Source: Chionoecetes opilio
Taxonomy: Eukaryota; Arthropoda; Malacostraca; Decapoda; Majidae
Direction of reading: 5' to 3'
Assembly (NCBI GenBank): GCA_016584305.1
Contig: JACEEZ010026244.1
Span: 55,001 to 119,000 of the forward strand
Length of the DNA: 64,000 nucleotides
Part shown: piece after piece, positions 35,806 through 45,923 of the stretch
How positions within the stretch are numbered: position 1 is the first letter of the stretch
Layout: each line of letters begins with the position of its first letter
Translations under genes and position numbers: made by a program
The notes under the pieces: model-generated
The model's database searches: none
Told to the model about the DNA's origin: nothing
The model's input: only the letters and a program-made list of their open reading frames with translations

Positions 35806-36233
35806 AAGCTGCGTACCGCCGCCACACTGGTAGGGACAGGCCACTCCCGCACCGCTGCCACCTTCTGCGGGTCCGTCCTTACACCGTCGCGTCCGACGAC
35901 ATGCCCCAAGAACGGCACCTCTGGCTGGAAGAGGAGGCGCTTTTTAGGGCTGAGCTTAAGGTTGGCAGCCCTCAGCCGTCGTAGCACCTCTCTCAGCCGC
36001 TCCAGCTCCTCCTCGAACGTGCCTCCAAACACGATGACGTCATCGATGTACACGAGTGCCGTTTTCCAGTGCATCCCCTCCAGCACCCTATCCATGAGGC
36101 GCTCAAAACAGCTAGGGGCGTTGCACAGCCCGAACGGCATCACCGTGAACTGCCAGGGGCCTTGCCCGAAGGAGAAAGCAGTTTTGGCCTTGTCCTCCTC
36201 TAACATTTCCACCTGAAATTTTGAAAACACCAT
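35505..36233 (-). pseudogene. Gypsy element 1 reverse transcriptase (partial)
   Basis: Copies element RNA into DNA. Visible motifs are TAFSFGQGPWQFTVMPFGLC, YIDDVIVFG (catalytic YIDD), LKLSPKKRLLF, FLGHVVGRDGVRTDPQK and RSFLGLCTYYRRFV. The fingers and first catalytic aspartate region are missing. Just upstream (36240-36330) the frame reads EDTLREFAEVFSEGDTDLGR, which belongs to the protease-RT linker, so about 150 residues are deleted. The 3' end runs into the 205-bp duplication and turns to junk after LLDTD. Confidence 0.9.
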
Positions 36234-36234
36234 T

Positions 36235-36955
36235 TGCCATGGTGTTTTGTGAGTCCCGTGCGGCCCAGGTCTGTATCACCCTCACTGAAGACCTCGGCGA
36301 ACTCTCGTAGGGTGTCCTCCATCCTCACACGTTGCTTCAGGGTGAGATGGAGGGCCGCTCCTCGCTGCCAGACTGGTTAAGTGCACAGGCAGGGAGCCCT
36401 CTATGGCTGCTGTCTCGCTCTTCTCAGCTCCTCCTCTTGTATCACGCCCTCAACCGGCCTCAGGCGCTCTGTTGACTCCACCATACAAGCTGAAACCTTC
36501 ATCCTGCAACTCAGCCTACAGGGCACTTTTGTCTCTGGTTTCGGGGCCAGACGCACTCTCTCCACGGCCACTACCTCTGCAGGGGCGTCAACTGGGAACA
36601 AGGGCAACTCTTCCTCGCCTACCCTTAACAGCTTCTTCCCCAGATCGACACACGCCCTTGCCTGCGTCAGATAGTCCAGGCCGAGGAGACAAGTGTCCTC
36701 CATCGCGGCGAAGTAAACAGACAGCGTCACTTCACTGCTCCCTACGCTGATTTCCACGCTAACTGGCCCTTTCAGAGATGTACAGTGCCCCGTCACGCCA
36801 CATAGTCGCTGGGTGACTTAAGGCAGGTAACTTCCTTCCACAAGTTCCTGACGCACGAAGGTCCTCCTGCGCCTGTTGACTGCCAGTCAACTGGCAGGGT
36901 TGCCCATCGACAGTTCCTTGCACCCGAACTGCCGCGGCTGAGGCGCGACGGCAAC
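36235..36955 (-). pseudogene. Gypsy element 1 protease region and linker
   Basis: ORF 36401-36796 reads ISVGSSEVTLSVYFAAMEDT and CLLGLDYL, the second half of a retropepsin (ILGLDFL-type flap end). The first half, after VQGTVDGQPCQLT (in the overlapping ORF 36759-37187), should carry the catalytic D-T/S-G. Instead there is a frame change and the triad is not readable, so the active site has been lost. Retropepsin would process Gag-Pol. Confidence 0.7.
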
Positions 36956-38590
36956 TTAAATCGCAAGGGGCCCTCGGGATACCGGCTGGCTTGCGGCCCC
37001 TCCTGCCAGCAGCCCCTCGTTTCCCGCCTGCTCGACGTCCTTCGGCCAGGGGCAGGCGATGGAGAAGTGACCATATTCCCCGCAACTCTTGCAATAGGGC
37101 TGGAAAGCGTTTGGTGCCGGTCTCTCGAGGGAACGTGACCTTCGTCCCCTCGTACACTGGTACAGCCAATGTCCCTTTTGGCCACATCCCCAGAAGGGGC
37201 CTCGGGTCCCGCCGGGACTTGAGCGTCCATAAATCGGTGGCTTCCTCCTCGGCGTGCTAGGCGCCTGAACACGCCTGGCCTTGAACTCGTGGGTGGGGAA
37301 GGGTCTCGCCGATGCCATGGTGCTCACGCCGCCCACAGAGGTGCGCATGAACGCCTCCAACTCTAGGGCCTTCACCAGCACTTCCCTTACGTCCTTCGGG
37401 TGGGGCGGCTTGATGTAAAGCTGTAATTCTCTATTGTGCAGCGCCTCGACAAAGTGGTCAATCGTCAACTCTTCCACCATGTCCTCACAAGCGGCAGGAT
37501 AGGCACGGCGGACGAGCGTCTCGATGTCCTGCGCCACCTGAGATAAAGGCTCGCCCTTAGCCCGCACTCTGCCTTTAAGGCGAGCACGGTACACGTCGGC
37601 CTGCTGGTGATGGCCCAATCTCCTCTTCAGAGCCTCCACCACACGGTGGTAATCCATGCGTTGGGCTGATGTTAGGTGCCCAAGGACTTCCAACGCCGCC
37701 CCCCGGAGGCTGACAACAAGTTTCAGTGCGCGCTCAGCCATGCCCCAGCCTTGTGCATCAGCTATTAGCTCAAACTGAGCCAAGTATGCCTCCCACGACA
37801 CTTTTCCATCAAATTCCGATGGTTTCCTCCGCCCTGTGGCTCCTACAGGCGAGTGCACGCTTCGTAGAGGAGAATTCGGGGGCGTAGTATAGCGATGAAG
37901 AAAGTCAGGCGGGGCGAGTCGGGTTGGCGAGAGCGGGTGTGTGTATAGAGATGCAGCAGCTCCGCTCCCCGCCGTTGCCATGGGAACCACGTGTGAGCCT
38001 GCGTGTGTGCCAGGTTCTGTTCGTGAAACCTGTGGCTTCACTTCACGATGCTCCTCCTTCACGCTCACGCACAGCCCCCCAGTGGCTCCAGAGATTGCAA
38101 CGGCCTGCTCTACCACGGCACGGTGTAATTCGACCATTCTTTCGTGGCACGTCTCGATGTCAGGTTTTAACTCGTCTCTTATTGCAGCGCATGCTTCGTC
38201 AGTGTACTGCCTCGCGTCTGCTTGTACCTCGTTTAAGCCTCTACTCAGTGTGTGTCTCACTTCATATAGATTTAGTATCATTTCACTTAAATTTTCATTT
38301 TGGTTAACCATTTCTTTCATCAGTCTCTCATTTTCACTTCTATTTTGGCTCATCATTTCTTTCATCATGGCCATGCTCATGTTCGTGTCCACTCTCTCGC
38401 TATCCGCCATCTCACTCCCCCACCTGTTTTCTCCCGCCATTTCCGGTCCTGTTGTGTCACGCTCGCACACAGGGACCGTTTTGGCGCCTACGCTTTCCTC
38501 CGTTAGAAGCGCGCCATGTTCTTCCTCAGTGACGTCACAAGGCGCCAACTCGCCTTCCCCTTCCTCTTTGCCCGCCATCTTGTCACTCAC
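36956..38590 (-). CDS. Gypsy element 1 Gag, open 544-residue frame
   Basis: The capsid/nucleocapsid protein of the element, still open over its full length. Residues about 75-170 are rich in Met, Glu, Asn and Lys and look like coiled coil (MSMAMMKEMMSQNRSENERL). A capsid-like retrotransposon Gag core follows at about 255-410 (SWEAYLAQFELIADAQGW, VVEALKRRLGHH, FVEALHNRELQLYI). Near the end are two zinc knuckles: FWGCGQKGHWLYQC, whose first cysteine is replaced by phenylalanine, and a complete CKSCGEYGHFSIAC. The start is the first ATG after the primer site. It ends SRGPLAI with a stop, and pol lies in other frames. Confidence 0.88.
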   Translation of the reverse strand: MSDKMAGKEEGEGELAPCDVTEEEHGALLTEESVGAKTVPVCERDTTGPEMAGENRWGSEMADSERVDTNMSMAMMKEMMSQNRSENERLMKEMVNQNENLSEMILNLYEVRHTLSRGLNEVQADARQYTDEACAAIRDELKPDIETCHERMVELHRAVVEQAVAISGATGGLCVSVKEEHREVKPQVSRTEPGTHAGSHVVPMATAGSGAAASLYTHPLSPTRLAPPDFLHRYTTPPNSPLRSVHSPVGATGRRKPSEFDGKVSWEAYLAQFELIADAQGWGMAERALKLVVSLRGAALEVLGHLTSAQRMDYHRVVEALKRRLGHHQQADVYRARLKGRVRAKGEPLSQVAQDIETLVRRAYPAACEDMVEELTIDHFVEALHNRELQLYIKPPHPKDVREVLVKALELEAFMRTSVGGVSTMASARPFPTHEFKARRVQAPSTPRRKPPIYGRSSPGGTRGPFWGCGQKGHWLYQCTRGRRSRSLERPAPNAFQPYCKSCGEYGHFSIACPWPKDVEQAGNEGLLAGGAASQPVSRGPLAI

Positions 38591-38607
38591 TATACAGCTA
38601 CCGGATC

Positions 38608-38626
38608 AATCGCACTCCTGACACCA
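38608..38626 (-). promoter_or_regulatory. Primer binding site, tRNA-Leu type
   Basis: On the minus strand TGGTGTCAGGAGTGCGATT starts one base after the 5' LTR. Its complement, AATCGCACTCCTGACACCA, matches the 3' end of a eukaryotic tRNA-Leu (AATCCCACTCCTGACA plus CCA) with one mismatch. Reverse transcription would start here. Confidence 0.8.
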
Positions 38627-38627
38627 A

Positions 38628-39235
38628 TGTTACGCAGGGCACTCACCTTTCTTATCACACCAAGGGCGCCTCAAGAAAACACTTACTCCTGACGGAGGTT
38701 CGGCAGAAAGTACCTGAGGCGAGTAGCTTATCTCACCGCTGATGGCATAAGCACCGCTTTATCATACACTCGGAGGAAAGGGACACTGTGCACACTGTAT
38801 TACACAGTCTAATTTAATGGCGGAGGTCACAATACACTGTACTGATGGTGGAGAGAGGCTCACATGTTATACACAGTCTATGGTTGTTTGTTTCACACAC
38901 TGTAGGCTACGCGAGATTCCCAACACACCCCCACGCTTTACTATTTAAATTTCGAGACGCTGATTTATACGGGGACCACAAAACCACTCCCCTTGGTTTT
39001 TATGGGCAGATAAACAAAGGGCGGGCGGGAGAGAAGGACCCTACCATAGTCTTTTTCCAGGCCAGCGTCCCCTTTCCCGTCTCTAGCTCAGGGGCCCCAA
39101 CACCGGCTCGCCCCCTCCAAAGACCTTGCCACCTCCACTCCCCCCCGCCGTTCTCTCCCCCGGGTCCCCCAAACCCCGGAAAACCCCTCGTCCCAAGGTC
39201 GCACCCCCGTAAATCGTACACACACCCCCCGCTGT
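38628..39235 (-). repeat. 5' LTR of Gypsy element 1 (outer end unreadable)
   Basis: Homologous to 32685-33373 from TGTTACGCAGGGCACTCACC through CTCGTCCCAAGGTCGCAC. From about 38910 on, matches become noisy with inflated C, A and T runs, and after about 39235 the homology stops. The last 130 or so bases, with the GCGTAACA tip, are not found. Confidence 0.85.
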
Positions 39236-40419
39236 GGGGAGTCCCCCTTGGGTGTGGTGGCGGGGTTTGAAGGCTTGGTCGAGGGCGCCCCCTACTTGGG
39301 GGCTGCCGCCTTTTGGGTTCGGTGGCCTTTAGGCCTGGGTGGCCCAAAAGCGCCCCCCCTTCGTCATGGGAGGTGGAGCCTTCCGGTGATACCCGCCTTT
39401 ATCCCTTCCCCCCCTTTCCCCCCTTTTTCCCCAGGGGATTCTGGGCCCCGGTGGGAAACCCTTCTTTCCCTTTCTCACGCTTCTTCTTCCTTTTAAAAAC
39501 TTTACGTTTCCGCTCCCACGTGTTTCCCGGCGCGGCTTTCCGTTTTAATTCCCCCCGCGCCCCTCTATCTGGGATTTGATTTCCCACCGCGGGGGGGGTT
39601 TTTGTAGTTCCCTTCGGTGGGCAACACGCTTTTTTGGGTTTAGGGGGGTTGGGGTAAGACGGGAGGTTTCCAGGTGGCCCCCGGGTTTCAATCGGCGGGC
39701 ATCGTTGGCTAGACCCAAGCGGGGGTTTGCCTGGGGGGCCCACCGCATCGGTTCCCCCGGCTGCCACCACACACTAGGAAACCGAATTTAATACTTTATT
39801 TCCGTATACCCCCGTATCCCCCTTTACCGTATTTTTACCTTTTTATATTTCCCCTGCTACCCCTGGAGCTTTTGGGGTGGGGCCCTTCCCCCCAAAACAG
39901 CTTCCCCTTTTGGGCTCCGAAAGTGGGTGGGGGCGGGGGAAAGTGAAGAAAATTTGTTTATGTATAAAAATAAAAAATTTTCCCCCGGCCGCCTCTCTCC
40001 CTGACGTCCGTTTTGTCCTCGACATTTTAAATTGGATCCTTTTCCACTTTGCCACTCTGGCCCCTTTTCCGGGCCCCCGACTTTGGGCAGGGAAGGGGGG
40101 CACCCGCCCCTTCCCCCTCATCTCCCCGGTTGGGGTCCCCCCCATCAAGGGACGCAGAACGGGAAAATTGAGAGACGGGGCCTGGCCCTAGGGGGCATTT
40201 CTCTTTGGGGACCCCCTTGTTCTGTCCAACGTTTTCCCGGGCCTTGACTTACAGGGGCAATACATGATATTTTCAAGGCTTAGGGTGTGGTTCGCCGCAT
40301 CCAAAACTTAAAAAAATTTAAATTTGCAAACAATGGGAAAAGAAAAAAATAAAGGGGTTGGGCCCTACCAAATTAAAATTTTTTGGGTTTTTCCCCCCCA
40401 ACCCCCCAAGGGTTTTTTT

Positions 40420-40478
<59 letters not shown>

Positions 40479-40480
40479 TT

Positions 40481-40516
<36 letters not shown>

Positions 40517-40542
40517 TTCCCCCCCCCCCCCCCCCCCCCTTT

Positions 40543-40578
<36 letters not shown>

Positions 40579-42711
40579 ACCCCCCCCCCCCCCCTACCCC
40601 CCCCCCCTGGCGTTTTAAAAGGGGAAAGTGGTGGCAATTTTTCCCTTTCCCGGCGCGGTTTTTGGGAGAAAAAAATTTGGGAAATGACCCCGGGAAGGCC
40701 ACCTGAAACGGTAGGCAGGGGGGTTCTCACCCGACCCAAAGGGAAACCTTTAAATCGGGCCGGATGCTCTTCCCACATGCCCATCACCGAAGCCCAGCAT
40801 TTTTTGATACCATAAAACCTCCCCCAAAAAATTCAATACCAGCAAAGGCGTAGTCTACAAAAATACGACCTCTTTTAGTTTTCGGAGGGAGAAATTTTAA
40901 ACATGTGCCCCGGAAAAAATTCAAAGGTTATAAGGTCAGAGGAAGCAAAAAACATGATCATTTAAAATTTTTTTAAAAAAATCAAAATTCCCCCCCCGAT
41001 TTTCCCTCAGGATCGGTCCCCAGTCTCTAAAGATAAAAGGGCCTTTTTCGAAAGGCCCCATGCAGTTTCTATGAGTGCTAAACTTTTTGGGGACGGCAAA
41101 AAAAAATTTTAAATCCCCTTTCCCCGCCCCCCGTGGTCGAGCTCGGCGTTGGGGGTTTCCCCTCCACAGCTGAAAATTCGCCCAAATCCCTACGTTCCCC
41201 CTGCCGTGTGATCACCCCCCGAGTTCCCCACAATGGGGACTTAAAATTAGAAGAAAGGGCATCCTTTGTTTGGCCCAAATCCCAATTTATCAGGGCTTGG
41301 GAGCGCCAGAAGGGGAATTTTCCCCAGACAAGCAGGCGGGGGAGGAAGCAGGGGTACGATTCCCCCCCGATGGCTTGCTTTCTTCTAAGACGCCTAATCA
41401 GCTTGGGGTGCAGGTTTCCCCCACCACATTTTCTTTAAAATTAACCAAATTTTCCCAAAGAAAAAAAGTCTTTGTACTGCCGTGTGATTCTGTGGAGTTG
41501 CGGGTCCCTCATAAGAGGGCCCCCAAACCCCCTCCTCGGGTAGGGGGATGCCGGAAAACGGGGGAAAAAAAAAAAAAGTGACCCCTCCTCCTTAAGAGGC
41601 CCCCCCCAAAAGCCCATCCTAAAAAAAGAGGGCTCAAAAATGCGAACCCCGCAGTTCCAATGAGCCCTAGACCCCCAGGGGGGCTTCCCTCCGGCCCAAA
41701 AATCAAATTGGGTGAGCCGGAGGGGGTGGGGCCTTTCGTAAGTACACCTAAGATAGGTTTTGGGGGTACTTTGGACGGACCCCTAAAATTTACTGCCCCT
41801 GTTCCCCCCCTGACGCGGCTAGCCCACACAGTCAAAAACACGCGGGTGGCGAAGGTGTCTTCCCCAAAATTTTTGGACCCCCCAAGAGTTGATAGCCATG
41901 GATAAAGCAATTTCCAAAACCCCCGTCGGGAGCTATCAGTAAACCCAAAAAATTGGGGAAATTTTGTTTTAAATCGCATTTTTTTGGTGGGCCCTACGGT
42001 TCCCCCTACTAATGCCGGGGTCCTGTTTTTTTGAGAACCCCCCATTTCCCCCGCCGGATGTTTCCCCAAGCGCCAAAACCCACAAATTTGGGAAAAAGTA
42101 CAGAAAAAAATTTTACCCTTCTTTTACAAAAAAAGAAAAAAAAAAATGCTGGGCTTTTTAAAAAAGGGCCCCCAGCCCCTACAAGCCGTAAGGCTTTTTT
42201 CAAACATCTTTTAAAGCACGGAAAAAAACATCTTCAAAACCCCCCCAAAGGAATATTCGTGGAATTTCGTGCAAATTTTGGGAGGGAACTAGTCCTTCTC
42301 CCCTCAACGAGTTGGACCCCGAAATTTTTGTTTACAAGAAAAAATAATTTGGGGAGGGAAGGGGTCTCTGCCCCCACAGGTTTTATACCTGTCCAACCCC
42401 CCCCACCAACCTTCCAGCGGGTGGTTGGCCCCCTTTAAGGGCGTTTTGGTTGTTTCCCTTTACCATACCCCCTCGGGATGTTTGGTTCCCCCCTTAACTG
42501 GGGTTTTTTAATTCCCCCGTTGAGTATTAGAGCAAACTGGTTTCCCATTTGCTGATGTAGTACTTGTAAAGACACTCACTCGCCTGCTTGTTTGCCTGCT
42601 TACTTGTTTGCTCACTGGCTTACTCGCTCACCTACTCACACTAATTACCATAAATGTAAAACTGTAATCCGTATTGCTTCTCACTGTGATTGGGGATTGC
42701 ACGGTTATATT
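39236..42711. other. Noisy, homopolymer-inflated segment, no gene recognised
   Basis: The sequence is dominated by runs of C, G, T or A, with few intact words. ORFs up to 186 residues occur on both strands, but all reflect base composition. It starts inside an LTR whose partner is clean, which suggests poor consensus and not a distinct element. Readable sequence returns near 42540, where CTTGTTTGCCTGCTTACTTG-like words form a short degenerate repeat (42570-42640). Confidence 0.5.
40421..40607. repeat. Poly-C block
   Basis: About 187 bases, almost all C, interrupted by TTT, TT, TTTT, A and TA. Genuine C runs of this length are very unusual in eukaryotic DNA. It may be a collapsed minisatellite or a sequencing artefact. 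The polyproline frame is not a gene. Confidence 0.9.
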
Positions 42712-42728
42712 AGAGAGAGAGAGAGAGA
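42712..42728. repeat. (GA)n, left bracket of non-LTR copy 2
   Basis: Eight GA units directly before the GATATT tail of the retroelement. Confidence 0.85.
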
Positions 42729-43736
42729 TTGATATTGATATTGATATATTTATTTGGCCATGTAGTTTTGTACATATGAACATATTATATATAGTGATAA
42801 AGCCAGGTCCAATAAGCCGAAGCTTTTATAGGACCTGAAAGCTATAATACATAATAACATAGCAAGGGACTGGTCAGGCCATTTTGAAAATATAATATTT
42901 TATGGATGATAATATGGAAGTTAACAATAGTAAACCAATCATTTTAAATGCATAAAAAAAAAAAATCTTAATAACCATAAAAAAAAAAAAAACTGACATT
43001 TATGGTTGTAAAGAGTTTATAAATTTTCATTGTATTTGTCAAGCATGCTTTTTATCAAGTTACGTTTGAAAGATTTTAAGTTTTCATCAGTAATAAAATG
43101 TTCTGGTAAGTTGTTCCAGCTTTTAGTTCCTCTTGACAAGATACTCTGTTGTGCATGTGATGTCCTGCACAATGGTATACGTAAATCATGTGGTCTTCGG
43201 GTTACATTCAAGGGTATTGCTCTAAAGCCAAGGTCTAAAGGTAAAGAGTGTATGGATTTATGTACAAAAAGATTGGTTTGAAGGAGTATGATATCTGGAA
43301 GCTTTAATAACTTGAAGTCTCGGAAAATACTGATGGTATGGTCATAACGATTTTTAAAGAACATAACACGTAACAACTTTTTCTGACTAATAAAGAGGCT
43401 GTCAATGAAGGTTTTATAGGCACCTCCCCATAAAGATGAACAATATAAAAGATGTGGATATATTAGGGTAAAATAAACTTGTAGTAAACATTTTACATTC
43501 AAATAGTGCCTTAGTCTGTAAAGTATGCCTGTGTATAACGATATCCTAGATTTCACCATATCAATATGTTCTTTCCATTTCAACTTACTATCTATATATA
43601 TCCCTAGAAACTTAAATTCGAAAACCTCATGTAATGATGGATTATTTATCTTTATTTGTGTGTGTACTGGCTGAGTCATAAGGGGACTGGAGACCATAAA
43701 GCAAGTTTTATTAATATTTAAAGTTAATTTGTTGCT
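42729..43736 (-). mobile_element. GA-bracketed non-LTR retrotransposon, RT C-terminus and 3' UTR (copy 2)
   Basis: The cleanest copy of this family. On the minus strand ORF 43017-43697 (226 residues, open at its start into the GA array) is an RT C-terminal region: FKFLGIYIDSKLKWKEHIDM, YFTLIYPHLLYCSSLWGG, QKKLLRVMF and SILSRGTKSWNNLPEHFIT, ending DKYNENL. The 3' UTR holds A runs at 42950-42990, a stem-loop AGGTCC (42805-42810) with GGACCT (42831-42836), and a tail of (ATCAAT)n that ends at (TC)n. It is 5'-truncated exactly at the second GA array. The clade is uncertain (jockey/CR1 group). Confidence 0.82.
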
Positions 43737-43740
43737 CTCT

Positions 43741-43831
<91 letters not shown>
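43737..43831. repeat. (GA)n microsatellite, right bracket of non-LTR copy 2
   Basis: About 95 bases of pure GA, where the RT reading frame is cut. Confidence 0.95.
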
Positions 43832-43835
<4 letters not shown>

Positions 43836-45129
43836 GCGGATTGAATGGAGGAGGAGGAAAGGGTGGACAGGAAGGGTCGATATATATGATGGAGGTTATG
43901 TTCATCAAAAGTAGATTAACGTTAATAACTTAGTCCAAAAACTGAAAGGAGAAGATATAGATTAACAATTTATAAATTTAGCAAGTCATAAATTGAGACA
44001 TTGGAGAAGGAGGAGGAATGAGTAGGATATGAGGGAGATAATTAAGTTTGTTTTTTCTTCTTTCTTTTCTGTCTTAAATTTAATTATTCTTTATCAACTT
44101 TTTTCCTATCAAACCTATGGTAAGTGAAGCTGCAAGACCCCTCTCTTCCCCTTTCCTCCTCCTCTTCCTTATCTCTCTCCCTTTTCCCTCTATCTCATCC
44201 AATGATCCTACTTCTTACTTCGCTTCCTCCTCCTCGTCGTCCTTACCTACCCGATCCCTTCTCTCTCAAGCCCCCTCCTCTTCCCTCCCGCCTCCTCTCT
44301 AACCAGCTGCCGTAAGGGGAGGCAGCAAGACCGCCACACAGGTTGTCAGTCTCTCTATTAGATGGCTCAACACTTACCGTCCGGCGCGGCTGTGGAAGGC
44401 AAGATAAATAGTGTTATTAGCTTGTTATTCGTGCAATTTTTTTTCAAAATACATAATGAACACACACACACACATTATCCTCAAATATTACCACATGTAC
44501 ACAATCTTTTCTGTTAGATGAGGTGGTGCTCAGTACTCGCCCTTCGCTCTTCGTTCCGCCCGCCCCTCTCGCTCTCTGGGTACTTACAAGCCGGCACTTA
44601 CACGCCGGGAGCACACCAAGATGAAACTGTTCCGAAATGTGAGCAGCATTATTTAACCTATACCACAATCTCAACAACAGCAACCTCAATAACAACAATA
44701 AACAGCACAGTCATAGATACAATTCCAAATAGCAACGGAGCAAACAGCCAATAGTCAATAAAAACACTGAAAGCCGACGACTAAGCTTATCCCACGATTG
44801 TTGCTGGTTTGGTAGACCTGATTTAGGCTGATAAGTCAGATGAGGAGTGTAGAAATGCCGGATTCGCCAGAAAACACTACATTGTCCTGTCCGCTAAGAT
44901 GCTGTGTAGCAAGCAATAACCATACATAATTATGTCCTAACCAGTCTCTTCACACAAAGCAATAGATTACTTCGTAAAATACTGTAAATTTTATATTAAA
45001 AGGTGATTGAGTTTTGCGGCTGGCAGCGGTGTTGACGTCTGAGATAGTGGTCACAGGCCTTTATCCTCTTCGTATACCGAGATATTAGAACAGTTTTCGG
45101 AGAAAATAACCTCTTATACCAACTGTATA
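43832..45129. other. Spacer with one dispersed duplicate
   Basis: No gene recognised. A pyrimidine-rich stretch lies at 44135-44300. The segment at 44535-44600 (CGCCCTTCGCTCTTCGTTCC, then CTCTCGCTCTCTGGG) recurs at 46045-46105. A GTAAGT donor-like site on the minus strand at about 44375-44381 has no supporting exon. Confidence 0.4.
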
Positions 45130-45923
45130 CACTATTACCTTGACTTACGAGTGCACCAACTTACGAGTTTTCCGAGTTACGAGCAGTCGCTCGGTCGATT
45201 TTTTGCTTTGAGTTGCGAGCCAAAATCCGAGTTACGAGCAAGCTTCAGATACGCCGCCGCTAGTTGGCGCAGCAAACGCCACAACATCTGCCCAGCATCC
45301 CACGTATCACTCGTTCACTTCACGTGGTTACCTCGCCGTGGAAGCATCTCTGTAATGTTGTGCTCACACAGGCGAATGCAAATGGCGGAGGGTGAGTGCA
45401 GTACGTTTAGCGGCAGTTCCACCCACAGCTGATACACAGCGAACGCCACAACATCCGCCCAGCATCCCGCGTATCACTCGCTCACTTCACGTGGTTACCC
45501 CGCCGTGGAAGCATCTCTGTAATGTTGTGCTCACACAGGCGAATGCAAATGGCGGAGGGTGAGTGCAGTACGTTTAGCGGCAGCTCCACCCACAGCTGTT
45601 TCCAACAGCTGAGACACAGAGTATACACACTGGCGAATGCAAATAGCGGAGGGTGAGTGCAGTACGTTTAGCGGCAGTTCCACCCACAGCTTTTTCCAAC
45701 AGCTGATACACAAGTGTAAATACTGGCGAATGCAAATGGCGGAGGGTGAGTGCAGTCCAGTCATATAGGTACAGTTACAAAATTGGGGTAGTTTTTTGGG
45801 GGCTGGAACGGATTAATGGTATTTCAATTAACTTCAATGGGGAAAATTGATTTGATATACGAGCGAATTGAGTTACGAGCTCGATCAATGAACGAATTAA
45901 ACTCATAGGCCAAGGTACCACTG
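45130..45923. mobile_element. TA-flanked DNA element with internal minisatellites
   Basis: The tips are CACTATTACCTTGACTTACG at the left and, inverted, CAGTGGTACCTTGGCCTATG at the right, each next to TA, as expected for Tc1/mariner-pogo class insertions. Subterminal GAGTTACGAGC words occur in both ends. The interior has two copies of a 167-bp unit (from 45275 and 45442). A shorter unit with GCGAATGCAAATGGCGGAGG and GCAGTACGTTTAGCGGCAG starts at 45371, 45538, 45634 and 45725. No transposase is present, so it is non-autonomous. Confidence 0.72.

Larger units (their letters stand above)
32685..39235 (-). mobile_element. Ty3/Gypsy LTR retrotransposon 1
   Basis: A minus-strand element with, in transcription order: 5' LTR (38628 to about 39235, outer end lost), primer site, gag, protease, RT, RNase H, integrase with a C-terminal GPY/F module, purine tract, 3' LTR (32685-33373). 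Integrase placed after RNase H defines Ty3/Gypsy order. LTR tips are TGTTACGC and GCGTAACA. Lesions include loss of the protease active site, a deletion of RT fingers, a 205-bp duplication and a frameshift in integrase, so this copy cannot act alone. No target duplication can be checked because the 5' LTR tip is not readable. There is no envelope-like ORF. Confidence 0.92.

Noticed and set aside
36991..38621. Plus-strand ORFs of 89-226 residues opposite gag and pol (for example 37941-38621)
   Set aside because: Shadows of the minus-strand Gypsy frames.
40324..40815. Polyproline and polyglycine ORFs
   Set aside because: Both strands of a poly-C block, with composition only.
41509..42069. 186-residue minus-strand ORF in the noisy segment
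   Set aside because: Glycine, proline and phenylalanine-rich reading of inflated runs, with no recognisable motif.
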